In this document: positions 22,676 through 33,306 of the stretch, piece after piece
How positions within the stretch are numbered: the stretch's first letter is position 1
Layout: the number at the start of each line of letters is the position of its first letter
Source: Pyrenula massariospora
Taxonomy: Eukaryota > Ascomycota > Eurotiomycetes > Pyrenulales > Pyrenulaceae
Assembly: GCA_021030905.1 (NCBI GenBank)
Contig: JAGFMI010000001.1
Coordinates: 3,019,230 to 3,083,229 of the forward strand
Reading direction: 5' to 3'
DNA length: 64,000 bases
Notes under the pieces: model-generated
Database searches by the model: none
What the model was told of the DNA's origin: nothing
What the model saw: the letters and a program-made list of their open reading frames with translations, nothing else
Position numbers and translations under genes: made by a program

Positions 22676-24334
22676 TGAACCCTTAAAGCCGCTTCTCGAA
22701 GCCTGCGAAGAGAGCGATGCCTTTCAGCGACGTACCGACGCATGGCTGGAGGAAAGGCAGCTAAAGGGCCATGTCAAGAAGACGAAGCGCGAAGTCAAGG
22801 CACAAATATACAAAGAGATTGAAGGGCTGGACTTTGAGGAATTAAAAGAGACCACGAGCAACGTGCTTGGAGAAAGTTTATTCCGCAAATCGAAATGGAG
22901 CAAGGATAGATCTGAAGGCGCTCGAGGGGTCAACACGCGATTTCAAAATTTCAGTGCCAAAATGGCCGGCTTCTTAGAGGCGAATGAAGTCATAATTGAG
23001 CTCGTGAAGGTTGCTGGTGAACCATTCGCCACCGCTGCTTATGGAGCAATATCACTTCTATTCGTCGTAAGGTCTCTGTCTCCCTCGAAGTCCCAGCCAC
23101 GTCTAATACCCAGTAGGTGGTCTCAAATAAGGTCAACAACGACACTATAATCGGAACTGCTCTAGATGACATGGCGAGGGCATTTCCAAGATCGACTGTT
23201 ATGTCAGACATATACCCCGAGGAGAATATTGAACGACTCGTTGCCGAGGTATTTCGAGCCGTCATCAAGTTTGCCATCAATTCTGTTGATTACTTTACTT
23301 CCACCGGCATGCGCTTTGTCAATTCCGCAAAGCCTGCAAAGCTTGGGCTGGATCAATCTATCGAGAATCTACACAAGCTCCTCGCTGAGCTGAACGCCGA
23401 ATGCAGCGTTCTCCTCCACAAGAGCATCGTGAGATTGGTTGCGATGAACAAGGAACTACAAGCAAAGGTCGACAAACTAAACAGACACAATGAAGACATG
23501 TTAGAGCGCGAAGATCGGGAAAGGCTAGAAGAGACTAGGCGCATACTAAATTACCAATCTGATACACCAGCAACAAGAATGCACACTGACATTGGACAAG
23601 CGAGAAAGAATGCCAATCGGGCATTTTCCAACACATTGTCCACTTGGAAGATCGGGTACCACTACTTTCGAATGACTCCGTTCAGACTGTCTGCGGAAAA
23701 GCCATATAGAGACTGGAGAGATTGCGACCATTCTGCACTTCTGGTCCTTGCTGGAAAGACGCAAGAAGATTCAAGAAGCGGCCCGAATGGAATCTCTTGG
23801 CTCTCATCTGCTGCGGTCTTCGTTCATGAAGACATACACCAGGGGAGGAAATGCGTCATCTATTGGACCTTCTACCCGGAACTATGGAGATCGCATGATG
23901 ACTGCCATGTTCATGAGGCTTTTGCGTCCTTGATCTATCAACTCCTTCGATGGAAACCGTCTATACTCAGAGATCAATATGCATTCTTCAAACAGCTTCT
24001 CAATCAGGAAGAGTGGACGCAGCATGATTCGGTACAAGCTCTTGACAAGATGTTCAAAGCTCTCACTGAAGCTTTGGCCAGAATTGGACATGAGGAGACA
24101 GTCTATCTCATTCTCGACCGGTTTGATCAATGCTATCTAAAAGAGTCTTTCTCCCTACGAAGGTTTGTAAATCTTATTCAGAACTTGGCTTTTAAAGTGA
24201 AGATCATGTTGATCTATGATGCAACGTTCTCCTCGGGTTTGACTCCAACAAGGTTCCAGGAGTTTATCGAAGAAGCTCCTGGGAGGGTATTTGGAAAGGT
24301 CGACTTTGACCAGGAAAGAGAATCTGTCTTGTGA
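22676..24334 (+). CDS. DUF7708-domain protein with degenerate STAND-type NTPase region (5' end unresolved)
   Basis: Exon A is 22676-23066, opened by TATCGCAG in phase 2; an intron with GTAAGG...CAGTAG joins to exon B, 23117-24334. Start exon(s) not found. Visible N-part has LLEACEESDAFQRRTDAWLE, then FSAKMAGFLEANEVIIELVK and AAYGAISLLFVV, the DUF7708 signature, with continuing YPEENIERLVAEVFRAVIKF. Next is a coiled coil (about 70 residues, KELQAKVDKLNRHNEDMLER). Then a region similar to STAND NTPases: LLVLAGKTQEDS in the P-loop place, CVIYWTFYP, and ETVYLILDRFDQC in the Walker B place. The P-loop lacks a normal GxxxxGK[ST], which I recall as usual in this subfamily. These proteins are thought to belong to fungal recognition systems; no C-terminal repeat domain follows before the TGA. 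Confidence 0.75.
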
Positions 24335-24920
24335 GATTTGAAAAGGGTCAAAGTTACTTTGTCGAATGAAGCATACATTCTATTTGCCCCCGTTCATCTT
24401 TTTCAATAGCATGACAGATAAGATGAACCAATATCAACCCAATCAACTCATTCTACGTCAGCTTCTCGCGACTGATTCCACAGGTCAAGACAGTCGCTGC
24501 TTTCTCCCAACGACCTCAATTGAATCCAGAACTTCGGGCACGTCCTACAGAGATACTAAATCCCGGAGATGACGACAACTCATCACACAGATATTAACCA
24601 TCGCTCGAACGCTTTTCGACCAAAATCCCCGGGCTATACCACACTCCAACCCAAGCCACCTCCCATCCCCAGCCAGACTATCCACGCACTCATCCCACCT
24701 TTATCCACCAAACCACCCCATTGTCCCAAATAAAGCCCTCAACCCTTACAATAACCCCCTCCCTCAATCCCCTTTACCCCCCACAAAGCCCTCTTTATCC
24801 CCTTTGTCCTATTGTCCTATTATCCCCAGCCCGCTCAACACCCATATATACCCTCCCCATCCTCTTCCTCCTCGTTCCCATACCCCACCACCGCATCGTA
24901 AACAACACCCAATCCAACCC

Positions 24921-24960
<40 letters not shown>

Positions 24961-24998
24961 CCAGCCACACAAACACACAGAAAGAAAGCGAAAAAAAA
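24335..24998. other. Pyrimidine- and CA-rich intergenic stretch
   Basis: About 660 bases, strongly C/A-rich on the plus strand from about 24640 onward and ending in a CA microsatellite. It is the likely leader/promoter of the small zinc-ribbon ORF. Several overlapping frames here are products of base bias. Confidence 0.5.
24919..24959. repeat. (AC)n dinucleotide microsatellite
   Basis: About 19 AC units with one CG interruption near the start (ACACGCAC). It lies 40 bases upstream of the small zinc-ribbon ORF. Confidence 0.95.
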
Positions 24999-25166
24999 AT
25001 GTGCACCCACACCGCCAACCCCGCCAACCCCGCGACCACATCGACGACCACGGTAGACTGCTCCTGGGGGGACCCGTGCTACAACTGCGGGAGCCGCAGC
25101 TACCACTACCCCGGTGGGAGCTACTACCCCGTGTGCACTGGGTGTGGGATTGTGCATCGGGACTAG
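24999..25166 (+). CDS. Small zinc-ribbon-like protein, 55 residues
   Basis: ATG after an A9 run, which gives a favourable A at -3. The ORF encodes 55 residues. A Thr/Ala/Pro-rich start (MCTHTANPANPATTSTT) is followed by two CxxC knuckles, CYNC and CTGC, about 18 residues apart with aromatic and glycine residues between (SYHYPGGSYYPV). This is the look of a small zinc ribbon. The ORF ends CGIVHRD. Function unknown; I do not recognise a named family. The CxxC pair is not expected by chance in such biased sequence, but the ORF is short and evidence is only internal. A gene on the other strand reads into this region only as low-complexity frames, which I reject. Confidence 0.5.
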   Translation: MCTHTANPANPATTSTTTVDCSWGDPCYNCGSRSYHYPGGSYYPVCTGCGIVHRD

Positions 25167-25408
25167 ATGGTAGGTAGGTGGTAGGTATGGTTAGTTGAGG
25201 GTAATGTTATAGCATTGTTTGGTGCTTTTTGGGGTTTCAAGTCTGTGGAGTTTGTAAGCATGAAGTTTATATCTTCTATTATACTTCGTACAGCTAAAGA
25301 GCGACAAGGCCTCTACTAATACATAGGGTAATCGTGCTTCCATATATAACACAGCCGAAAGCCAGTCCATGGCCTACGCCCTCGTAATTCTCTGCCCCTC
25401 TACAGTCC

Positions 25409-26419
25409 TCACCAAACCCCCTGGTCCTTCATTGTCATGCTAATTTCCTCCATACTCAACGTCTTCTCCCTGACCCTCACAATCCTTCCCTCCTCCAGCT
25501 TGGGAATCACGGCATCTCTCTGTTCCAGTGCCAGTCCCTCCGGGATCCCGTAATCCACGAGCTTGTAGTCTCCGACCATGCTATCGACCACCACGATCTG
25601 AATTCCTTTCGGCGACGTCCACATCTTTCCGAATCCCGCTTCATCAAGCTTCTCGGTGGTGTCGGGGTCGTCGGTGCCGATAGCGAGCGTCAAACAATTG
25701 GGGCAGGTGAGGAGCTGGGTGCCGTTGCCGCACGGGAAGCGGTACTTGCAGGCGGGGCGGCGGCAGAGGTAAACACTCTCTTTACCTGGCTCCTCGAGTC
25801 GCTCGGCTTTAAGGCTTTTTGAGGCGTCTTTTGACAGTTTTTGGGTGAAAAGCTCTTTGTTCGTCTCAACCAGCCTTCCGACTCCATTCTCGTCTCCGTA
25901 TTTAAGATCAGATACGATCATGATGTTAACGGTGTACCTAACATCCACGGCTGGTGCAAATTTAAACCTTTTGACCTTGATTTTCTTGCCTTTCGATTTC
26001 TCGTGTTCAATCTCCTTGTTTTCAAACTTAACCCACACCCCTGGAGCATGCCAAAACTCTGTTGTTTTGCCGAATTCGCCAAAGGGCATGTTCTTCGGCC
26101 TATGGAACTCAAAGTACCTTGGTGGGAGTTCGTCCTTGTTTCGGAGAACGATGGCAGTCCCAGGGTTGGGAGCTGCCTGTGAAGAATTCGAACTCTTGGT
26201 CTGCAGAGGTTCGTAAGCTTGTGGACGTTGTCTGACAGGTCTAATGACAATCTTGTCGCATTTTCGGCATTCTGTCTGCCATTTACCCTTAGGGAAAGTA
26301 ACTTGGGCGTGACAGTGGTTATAGTTGCCACAATAGTACGTAGGATTATGCCCATCCTCCAGCTTAATGATAGACGCAAATCCTGTTCCGTTGTTGATTA
26401 TTTCCTGGACGTTGGCCAT
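25409..26419 (-). CDS. Uncharacterised protein with two Cys-rich (zinc-ribbon-like) clusters
   Basis: Single minus-strand exon. The frame is open to 26521, but I take the ATG at 26419 because MANVQEIINNGTGFASIIK begins a well-ordered protein; this gives 336 residues. Cluster one, residues about 25-55, has YYCGNYNHCHAQ and ECRKCDKIV, so C-x5-C and C-x2-C. A second one near residues 225-250 has CRRPACKYRFPCGNG and LLTCPNCLTLAIG. Between them are Pro/Lys-rich segments (KSKGKKIKVKRFKF). The C-terminal 90 residues are globular (GIQIVVVDSMVGDYKLVDYG). I do not recognise a named family. A nucleic-acid or protein-binding role through zinc ribbons would be inference. Confidence 0.75.
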   Translation of the reverse strand: MANVQEIINNGTGFASIIKLEDGHNPTYYCGNYNHCHAQVTFPKGKWQTECRKCDKIVIRPVRQRPQAYEPLQTKSSNSSQAAPNPGTAIVLRNKDELPPRYFEFHRPKNMPFGEFGKTTEFWHAPGVWVKFENKEIEHEKSKGKKIKVKRFKFAPAVDVRYTVNIMIVSDLKYGDENGVGRLVETNKELFTQKLSKDASKSLKAERLEEPGKESVYLCRRPACKYRFPCGNGTQLLTCPNCLTLAIGTDDPDTTEKLDEAGFGKMWTSPKGIQIVVVDSMVGDYKLVDYGIPEGLALEQRDAVIPKLEEGRIVRVREKTLSMEEISMTMKDQGVW

Positions 26420-26710
26420 CTTGCAAAAGATCTGTTTAGCAATATAGAAAGATAGGATAACGATGAGGCGGACTCTTAGATGCGGTTTCTTTGTATCGAC
26501 TTCCCTTTGTGCCTGATACACCTCGTGGTATATATTAGACGCTCCAGCTGGCGGTCAAAGATACGTTCAAACTTATGACGGTTCAAGCACACGCTCTAGC
26601 CTCGGTCTTTATAACCGTGTTGTTCCTTTGCGGAGTCACCATGGTGAGTCGTCAGGACCGAGTCATGCTATTTGACTCCTAAACGTGCCTCATGTTCGTA
26701 AATCATATCT

Positions 26711-27233
26711 TCACAGGCGGACTCGTAATCCAAGTAATGCAATGTCCCATTCACTCTTCCCTAAAAGATTCCGTAGCCATCCCATTCCCAGCATCGCTGG
26801 ACTTCCTCCAGGTACAGAGCCCGAGCTCGGACTGAGTAGTCTCTTTGCCTCCTCCACAGTTGCACCTGCGAACGCCGAGATAGTGCTATTGGCAACATCT
26901 GCAACAAAGCCTCCGGTCGAATTTGAGATTGTCTGGTTCATGGTGTACATCCTCGGGAGGAACCAAGCGTTCCAACCAAGAGAAGGATTATCAGGAGAGC
27001 TGAAGTAGCAACGTTCGTTCCAGTGACAGCTGCTAGCAAAGAGGATCAGGAGTAGCATGGAGCAGTATATGCATGGCCGGTTCAGCAGGTACGTTAGGGT
27101 AAGGAATATGATGAGATGGAGCGGCGAGAGAGACGGAGGAAGCGGAAGTAAGAGAAGTGGCAGGAAGCTCGTAGGCGTTAGTAAAGCTATTGCAAAGCGT
27201 GGAGACCACTTACCTGCGCAGGCAGAACATCAT
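26711..27233 (-). CDS. Candidate two-exon small protein
   Basis: Minus strand. Exon 1 is 27233-27214 (MMFCLR plus two bases). The intron runs 27213-27030 with donor GTAAGT, a TACTAAC branch-like motif and acceptor TAGCAG. Exon 2 is 27029-26711. Together they give 112 residues with matching phase. The protein has CHWNERCYFSS, NAWFLPRMYTMNQTISNS and GFVADVANSTISAFAGATV. An alternative is that exon 2 simply starts at the ATG at 27058 inside the putative intron (MLLLILFASS), which would be a signal-peptide-like start. No family recognised. The near-perfect donor and branch motif raise it above a chance frame. It shares the 550-base upstream region with the EDC4-like gene, divergently. Confidence 0.4.
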
Positions 27234-27782
27234 TGCAGAAGAATTCAATTGATATACCCCGTTCCAGCCAGTGGAAGCTTTCAGTCGTTAAAGCGAGGCC
27301 ACTTTGCTCGCCTTCGCTCGGTCGATTGTATGGTGGGATGATACTGTCTCAAGACAAAGGCAGGTTGAAAGAGAACGATGAAGACAATTTGACAGATTGG
27401 GATTTAGTCATAAGCCACGTGGGAGGGATGTTTTAGTGTAACGCAGACAACCACAGTGATAGAGCTGCAGCTTGCCGAAGCGAGAACGAGGCTGGGCGGG
27501 CGGAAGATGTGGAGGAGAAGATCTGTGGCGCGCCAAAATCCAGATCGGAGAGCCGCCCGCTTTTTGTGGCCTAACTTAGAGAGGAGCGTCATGACTTTCC
27601 CTTTCTTTGCGTCCTCTCACACCACATCCTCCTCTCATTCACTGGCACCCTTTTTACGGCCTCTGATTGATCACCGAGAAGCGGAGCAAATCCCTCCCCC
27701 ACCGGTGTTCGCACAGCCGGGTACTGAGAAAACTCCCGGCGCCAGTCGCGACAGACACCAACGTGAAGATTTTTAACCGAAA
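27234..27782. promoter_or_regulatory. Upstream region of the EDC4-like gene
   Basis: About 550 bases between the candidate minus-strand gene and the ATG at 27783. The last 180 bases are pyrimidine-rich on the plus strand (CTTTCTTTGCGTCCTC near 27600), as often seen before fungal housekeeping genes. No ORF is convincing. Confidence 0.4.
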
Positions 27783-30700
27783 ATGTCCACGCCTAACGAG
27801 CTACAGGCTCTCTTCGCAAACCTTAGACCTCGCCAGGCAAATTCTTCGTCGAGCTCTCAGATACAGCCAAGCCCAGTAAATATTCGGTCTACCTCATCGA
27901 CCTCACATATTCATCAACCCTCTCCCCAACACCAAGCTTCGGTTAATGTTAATACCATTTTCAATCAGTCAACGGCTTCTCCCCGAAGATCGCCTCCACT
28001 CAAGGAGAATTCCGAGACCTCTCATTTCGGGATGGCATCACCCGCGGCTGCTGGTGCTGGCTCTGGCGCTGCATCTTCGGACAGGGCACAGAGTTTGCTG
28101 AGTTTGTTAAAGTTCAGTCACCCATCCAACGGGCCAGGGCCTTCTCTCAGCCGAACCAACTCCGACAAGCTAGCACCGAGTCAAGTCGATACAGGCCATG
28201 CTCAAGGTCGGGCCATATCGGCATCCGACTTGGTAGCAAATTTTATGGGAAAATCATCTGCTACACCTACAGTCAGGGGAAGTGGTCAAGCACCCTCTGG
28301 TCAGGACTTGGGCAGCGACAGCGCTCGACCAAACAGTTTCGCAGGTAACACTGCAGGCAGTCATCAAGAAGCTTTGATGAGGTTACTCAAGCGTAGCAGC
28401 GAGTCTGAGCACTCCAAAGCTACTGCTGGAGAGACTTCTCAGCAAGCTGTTGGTGATACGGGTGTTGGTAAAACCGCCTCGCCTATTCGGATGTTTGGAA
28501 GCGCTGAAAGCAGAGAAGCTACACCTTTCGAACCTACAGTTCCAGAGTCAACTCCAATCCCAGAGGGAGCTGAAAGCAAAGGCATCTTCACATACAAGAA
28601 TCCATTCGAGTCTCTAGCGGCTGCCTCGCGCCAACACACCCCGCAACCAGCGACAGGTGAAGGCGAAGCGAGTACAGCACAAACATCATCTCGAAAGACA
28701 CTAGCTCCACAGTCAAAGATGCGCAAGACCAGCAATGGTCCGGTCAATGTCGCCGTGGCCCCTATGCCAGCTGACATCGTTCCTTCTATTGAGGAAATTC
28801 CGGCCGAGAACAGCGCTGAAGTCATAAAATCCATCGAAGTAGAAAAAGCGGTCGAAGATATCAAGAAAGAAGATGACCAAATTGAAGCCCTGGCAGATTC
28901 TCTACAAGCCACCGCTATCGAGGCAGCTAAGGAGGTGAAGCATGAACTTGAAAAGCCGGAAAATGAAGGAGCTCTTGAAGAAGAACTTCCAAGGCCTGTG
29001 GCAGAAGCAGTCCGTGAAGTGATTAATGACGCAGCAGAAGAGAATCCTGACAAGTGGGAGAGCGTGGAAAGTGCTGAAGACTCACCGGCCGTACCTGAAA
29101 GGGTCGTGCCTGTCTACAACTTTCCCATAAAACCTTTCGTGACCATCTCGATTCAGGATATAAAGCCCTCGGTTAGCGGCTTTTCCGCTCATGATCATGT
29201 TCCGATAGCCAAATTTCACAAGGAGTTTGACCAGCTCGATCGGACGCTTGCATCTGCTTCGAACAAATTCATTGCATATTGTCATGCGAAGAATGGAGGC
29301 TTGCGAGTAATTCGACAGGATGATGGAGCTGATCGAAGACTATTCATGTCCGCCAAAGACAGAATGTTCAGCGTTTCATTCTGCACCACTGCTGCTAACG
29401 ACCCTGCCACGGAAGTTCAGTCTCTTATTGCGTCGGGAATTAATGGTGCAACCTATTATGCCGCTCTTTCGACCGATGGACACAGCTACTTTGACGCCGA
29501 CATGCTTGAAAGCGAGAGCTTAATTTTCCCTCCGTTTCCGAAAGGCGACGAGAATACTTCTGGCGGAATGTTAAAGACAAGAGCTCGGAGAAGTTCTCGG
29601 CATCCCGACTTCTTCGCCATTGGTCGTGGAAAAGCTATCCATATCATTTGGCCCTCAACTGCAATGTCATCAAAGTATGGCGTCTCTGGTCAAAATCACG
29701 AAGTCAACGTCGAGAAATTCTATTCTGAGCGTTCTTTGAAGATCACGACCGGAAAGGCGGGGAAGGATTTTACATTTTCTGAAGACGATACCCTGATCGT
29801 TTCTCTCGATAAGGTCGGAAGATTGCGTTTTTGGGACATCCGACCATTGGTCGACGAGACAAATGCCACCGCGACCAGGATGACGCCTATTGACGTTCGA
29901 ATCCCTCTGCTCACTCTCTCGACTGCAATCGCATCTGAAAAGATCTGGCCCACATCGGTGCTTTTTGTTGATAAGCTTCGACCTTATGTCAAAAATTGCG
30001 CTCTTCGGTATGTCCTCGTTGGGCTCAAACAGAATCACACTCTTCAGCTATGGGACATTCTCCTCGGCAAGGCCGTTCAGGAAATCAATTTCCCGCATCA
30101 AACGGAGACCGATGCTATTTGCAGCGTGGCTTACCATCCAAGTTCGGGCATCATTGTCGTTGGTCACCCTACAAGGAATTCGATATATTTTGTTCATTTG
30201 TCAGCACCAAGATATAATTTGCCTGCAATGAGTCAAGCGGACTATATTCAGCGGATTGTGACGAAACAACCTGACCTCCCAAGCCCTGACTCTACAGCAT
30301 GCATGAGTGGGGTTCGTGAAATATCCTTCGAGGAAATGGGCCAGCTTCGATGCTTGGACTTGATGCCTATTTTTGGCGATGCAAGCAGTCCGAAGAGTGA
30401 TGATGAGGCTACACGACCTCTTTTTGAACTATACATCACCCATGCTAAAGGCGTCTTGTGTCGATCGGTCAGCAAAAAGGACCTAGGATGGAATGCTAAA
30501 AGCAAGGTCGTCCACCCAGTCGACGCTCTTAAGGCTGGAGTAATCACAACAAAACCTTTGAAATTGGGGACTGTCGTGGCTGAGGCTTCAGAAGTCAACG
30601 GGGAACCACAGGAACCACCTCCGTCAACTTCTACTAAAACTTCCAGAAAGAAATCAAAACAAACACGTGAGGAACCCCAACAACCTGAAGCCGCACGGAG

Positions 30701-32417
30701 CACTCTTACACCACAAGCTCCTACACCGCGTCACCGGTCACGCTCCCCCGCCACTGCGCAAACATCAGAATTAAGTACCGCCGACAAGGAACCTTCTAAA
30801 AAGAAGCGGAATAAAGCTCCACAGTCTCCTAAGCCAAAGTCTTCTTCTGCTAGTCAAATTGCTCCGTCTGTGCCTGAGCCTACCGAAGACATGGCAGGCG
30901 TTTCCAGCCAGAACCCTGTGCAGCCGGCTGTTCCTCAACTCGCGACTCCATCAAAATCTCCAACAAAGTCTCCCACCGAGAATGTCAGTGTTGGTATTTC
31001 AGGCGACTGGCTTGACAAAGAAATGAAGAAGATAGAATCAATGTTCAAATCTGTCCTTGATGGGCAGATGCAGAATCTGTATCACCATACTCGTCAAGAC
31101 CGGATAGTTCAAGATGAAGCTGCTCAGGCGCGACAAGATGCTATGCTTCGCGTCATCAGCTCTACCCTAACCCAAAATGTTGAGCAGAGCCTCAGTCGTA
31201 TGATAACCAGCGCTGTTCAAAATAACGTTCTTCCAGGTGTCGCAAATCTACTCTCCAACAATCTTGGGACTCGCCTTAGTGATCACCTATCTTCGCAAAT
31301 TGGCTCGCAACTACATTCTATCATTCCGCACCAAATTACCCAAAATCTCAGCACCGCAGTTACTACTGCAGTTACAAGCCCTGCCGTTACCCACCACATT
31401 ACCCAAGCGATTTCCGATCGTGTCGCGCACAAATTTGAGAATGATTTCACCGAGTTCTTCCATAATACTATCACTCCAACCTTCCGTGACCTTTCTCTAA
31501 GAGCCGCTGAACAAAATGCCATGGAAGCGGAGCGGCGTGTAGCTGAACTTCTCAAGACGTATGAGGCAGAGCGCCGTGCAGATCAGAACAAGGTTGACAA
31601 GATTCTTGAGACTATGCAGGCGTTGACCGAGTCTGTAACGCTCATGTCAAGCTCTCAGGTCGATTTCCAGCGACAGATATTGAAAGACCGCGCTGCCAAG
31701 ACTACACAGTTGAGTGACGGGGACAACAGCAACGGCGACAGGACTAGCCGCGAGTACAGCCGGCCGATCTCCTCCTTGCATGGTGTGCCTGCTACACCTA
31801 CACAGCCACAGCAATCTCGCCCGGTCTCGCAGGCAACAACGATTCACCAGCAAGATGCAGAGATTTCCTCGATTACAATGCTAATGCAGGAAGGCAAATA
31901 CGAGGATGCTTGTATCCGATGGCTCCAATCTTCTCGCCAAGATGACGTCTTCGACAACCTGTTCGCACACATCAAGCCCGATTTTATTACGGGTCAAGTG
32001 TCTCCGCTCGTCTCGTTTAGCATTGCTGTCACTGTCGCGTCGAGCTTTGCGACTAACCCGGCCACAAGATTGGAGTGGCTGAATACTATGTTGGGAGTCT
32101 TTGATATATCGGTAAGCTTTCTAACCCTCCCTTTCTTTGATCGATTAAACAGTCCTAACTAAATATCCGCACAGGATACCGAGATCAACGAGCTCTCCTC
32201 CCACGCCCCTGCCCTCATGGACTCCATCATCTCCAAACTCGAGAACATGTACACCCAATACGCCAACACGAGCCCCAACGACCCCGTCCTGCGCATGATC
32301 CCGCCGACCATGCACCGTGCCAGGGAGGTCAGGGCCGCGATGGGTGGAAGCGTGGCGGGAGGGAGCCGCAGCCAGAGCCGTCAGGTTAGCGGGCATGGAC
32401 ATGCGCACTATCGCTGA
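27783..32417 (+). CDS. EDC4/Ge-1-like WD40 scaffold of mRNA decapping
   Basis: Two exons: 27783-32111 and 32175-32417, joined at GTAAGC...CACAG, giving 1523 residues. Residues 1-430 are disordered (Ser/Pro/Gln-rich, with LLSLLKFSH and EALMRLLKRS short helices). Residues about 440-890 hold a beta-propeller-like region with strand pairs such as KFIAYCHAKNGGLRVIRQ, DTLIVSLDKVGRLRFWDI and HTLQLWDILLGKAV. A second disordered Lys/Pro/Ser linker follows, then a coiled coil (about 1075-1300, GDWLDKEMKKIESMFKSVLD). The C-terminal 150 residues are helical (ITMLMQEGKYEDACIRWLQS, LEWLNTMLGVFD). This order is that of EDC4/Ge-1 (fission yeast Pdc1), which links Dcp2 to activators in P-bodies in the cytoplasm. 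It is a conserved gene in an otherwise accessory neighbourhood. Confidence 0.85.
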
Positions 32418-33306
32418 ATGTAATGCGTTTGAGGGGCTCAGTTGGAGAAATTCGCTGTTTTGCCCAAACAAAGTCGGCTCCTGAGAGGGAAATTTGGACG
32501 AGAGAGCACGGAAGTGAGTGAGGGATCACCGGTGCGGACGAGAGGAGGGTATCGCGGCAGGTTTGGAATGTCTAATGCTGGGCATTTATGTACAGTACAA
32601 GATGACTCTTGGGCGGAGATGCGAATTGTACACTGAAGGCACGAAGCGGGTGGGTGGAATAGTGCACACATACATACGTACTTACTTGGTTCGCCGGAAA
32701 CGGCGGAAGACGACGACGACGTGGTCTGTGGAGCCATTGAGAGGTGGTTTCTCCGGATCCCGTCGCGTCGTGTTACTGATGTAATCTTAGGTAATCATAG
32801 ACGCTGCTATTGCTGCTGCTGTTGCTATCATTGGCTTTGTATTCGGTGTACCACTAAGTTAGATTGAATTTGTATCTTTTTTTAAAACTAAATGTGGTGT
32901 GTATGTGTGCTTTGCTACATGTCAGGCCACGGGGAACAAGCGCAGATGAGATGCTCAGTCGCGCTCTGAAGAGGGCATGTCGTAGAGTCAAGGCTATTGC
33001 GCGCCATCTACTGGATAAGGTTGTCACGATCCGAGCAGTACGTCGAAGACAAGCCATCCTCGAACTGGCAATAAACCCCATAGGCATTGATTGAATCATG
33101 CAAGCAAAACAAACAAACACCACCCGTTCCTGCCCAAGTATCACTATGATAGTACATCAACGACCTATGTCGCTTGAAACCCAATCGAACCCAATAGCGT
33201 CGAGATCCAGAACTCCCCGCCCCGCCAACCGTATTCGTACACAGTACACATCCCCTCCCCGCCCAAACCTGCATGGTCAACTGCTAGGTTAAGCGTAACA
33301 AGCCAG
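32418..33306. other. Intergenic stretch between convergent genes
   Basis: About 890 bases holding the 3' ends of the EDC4-like gene and the acidic nuclear-type gene. Frames seen here are short. No further feature recognised. Confidence 0.5.

Noticed and set aside
24335-24580. Open frame after the DUF7708 gene
   Set aside because: Short, no protein character, not in phase with the gene through any intron I could find.
24795-25157. Overlapping Val/Cys-rich and Gly-rich minus-strand frames
   Set aside because: Translations of the CA microsatellite and its biased flanks.
28439-29053. 204-codon minus-strand frame
   Set aside because: Antisense shadow inside the disordered part of the EDC4-like gene, made of Ser/Ala/Val runs.
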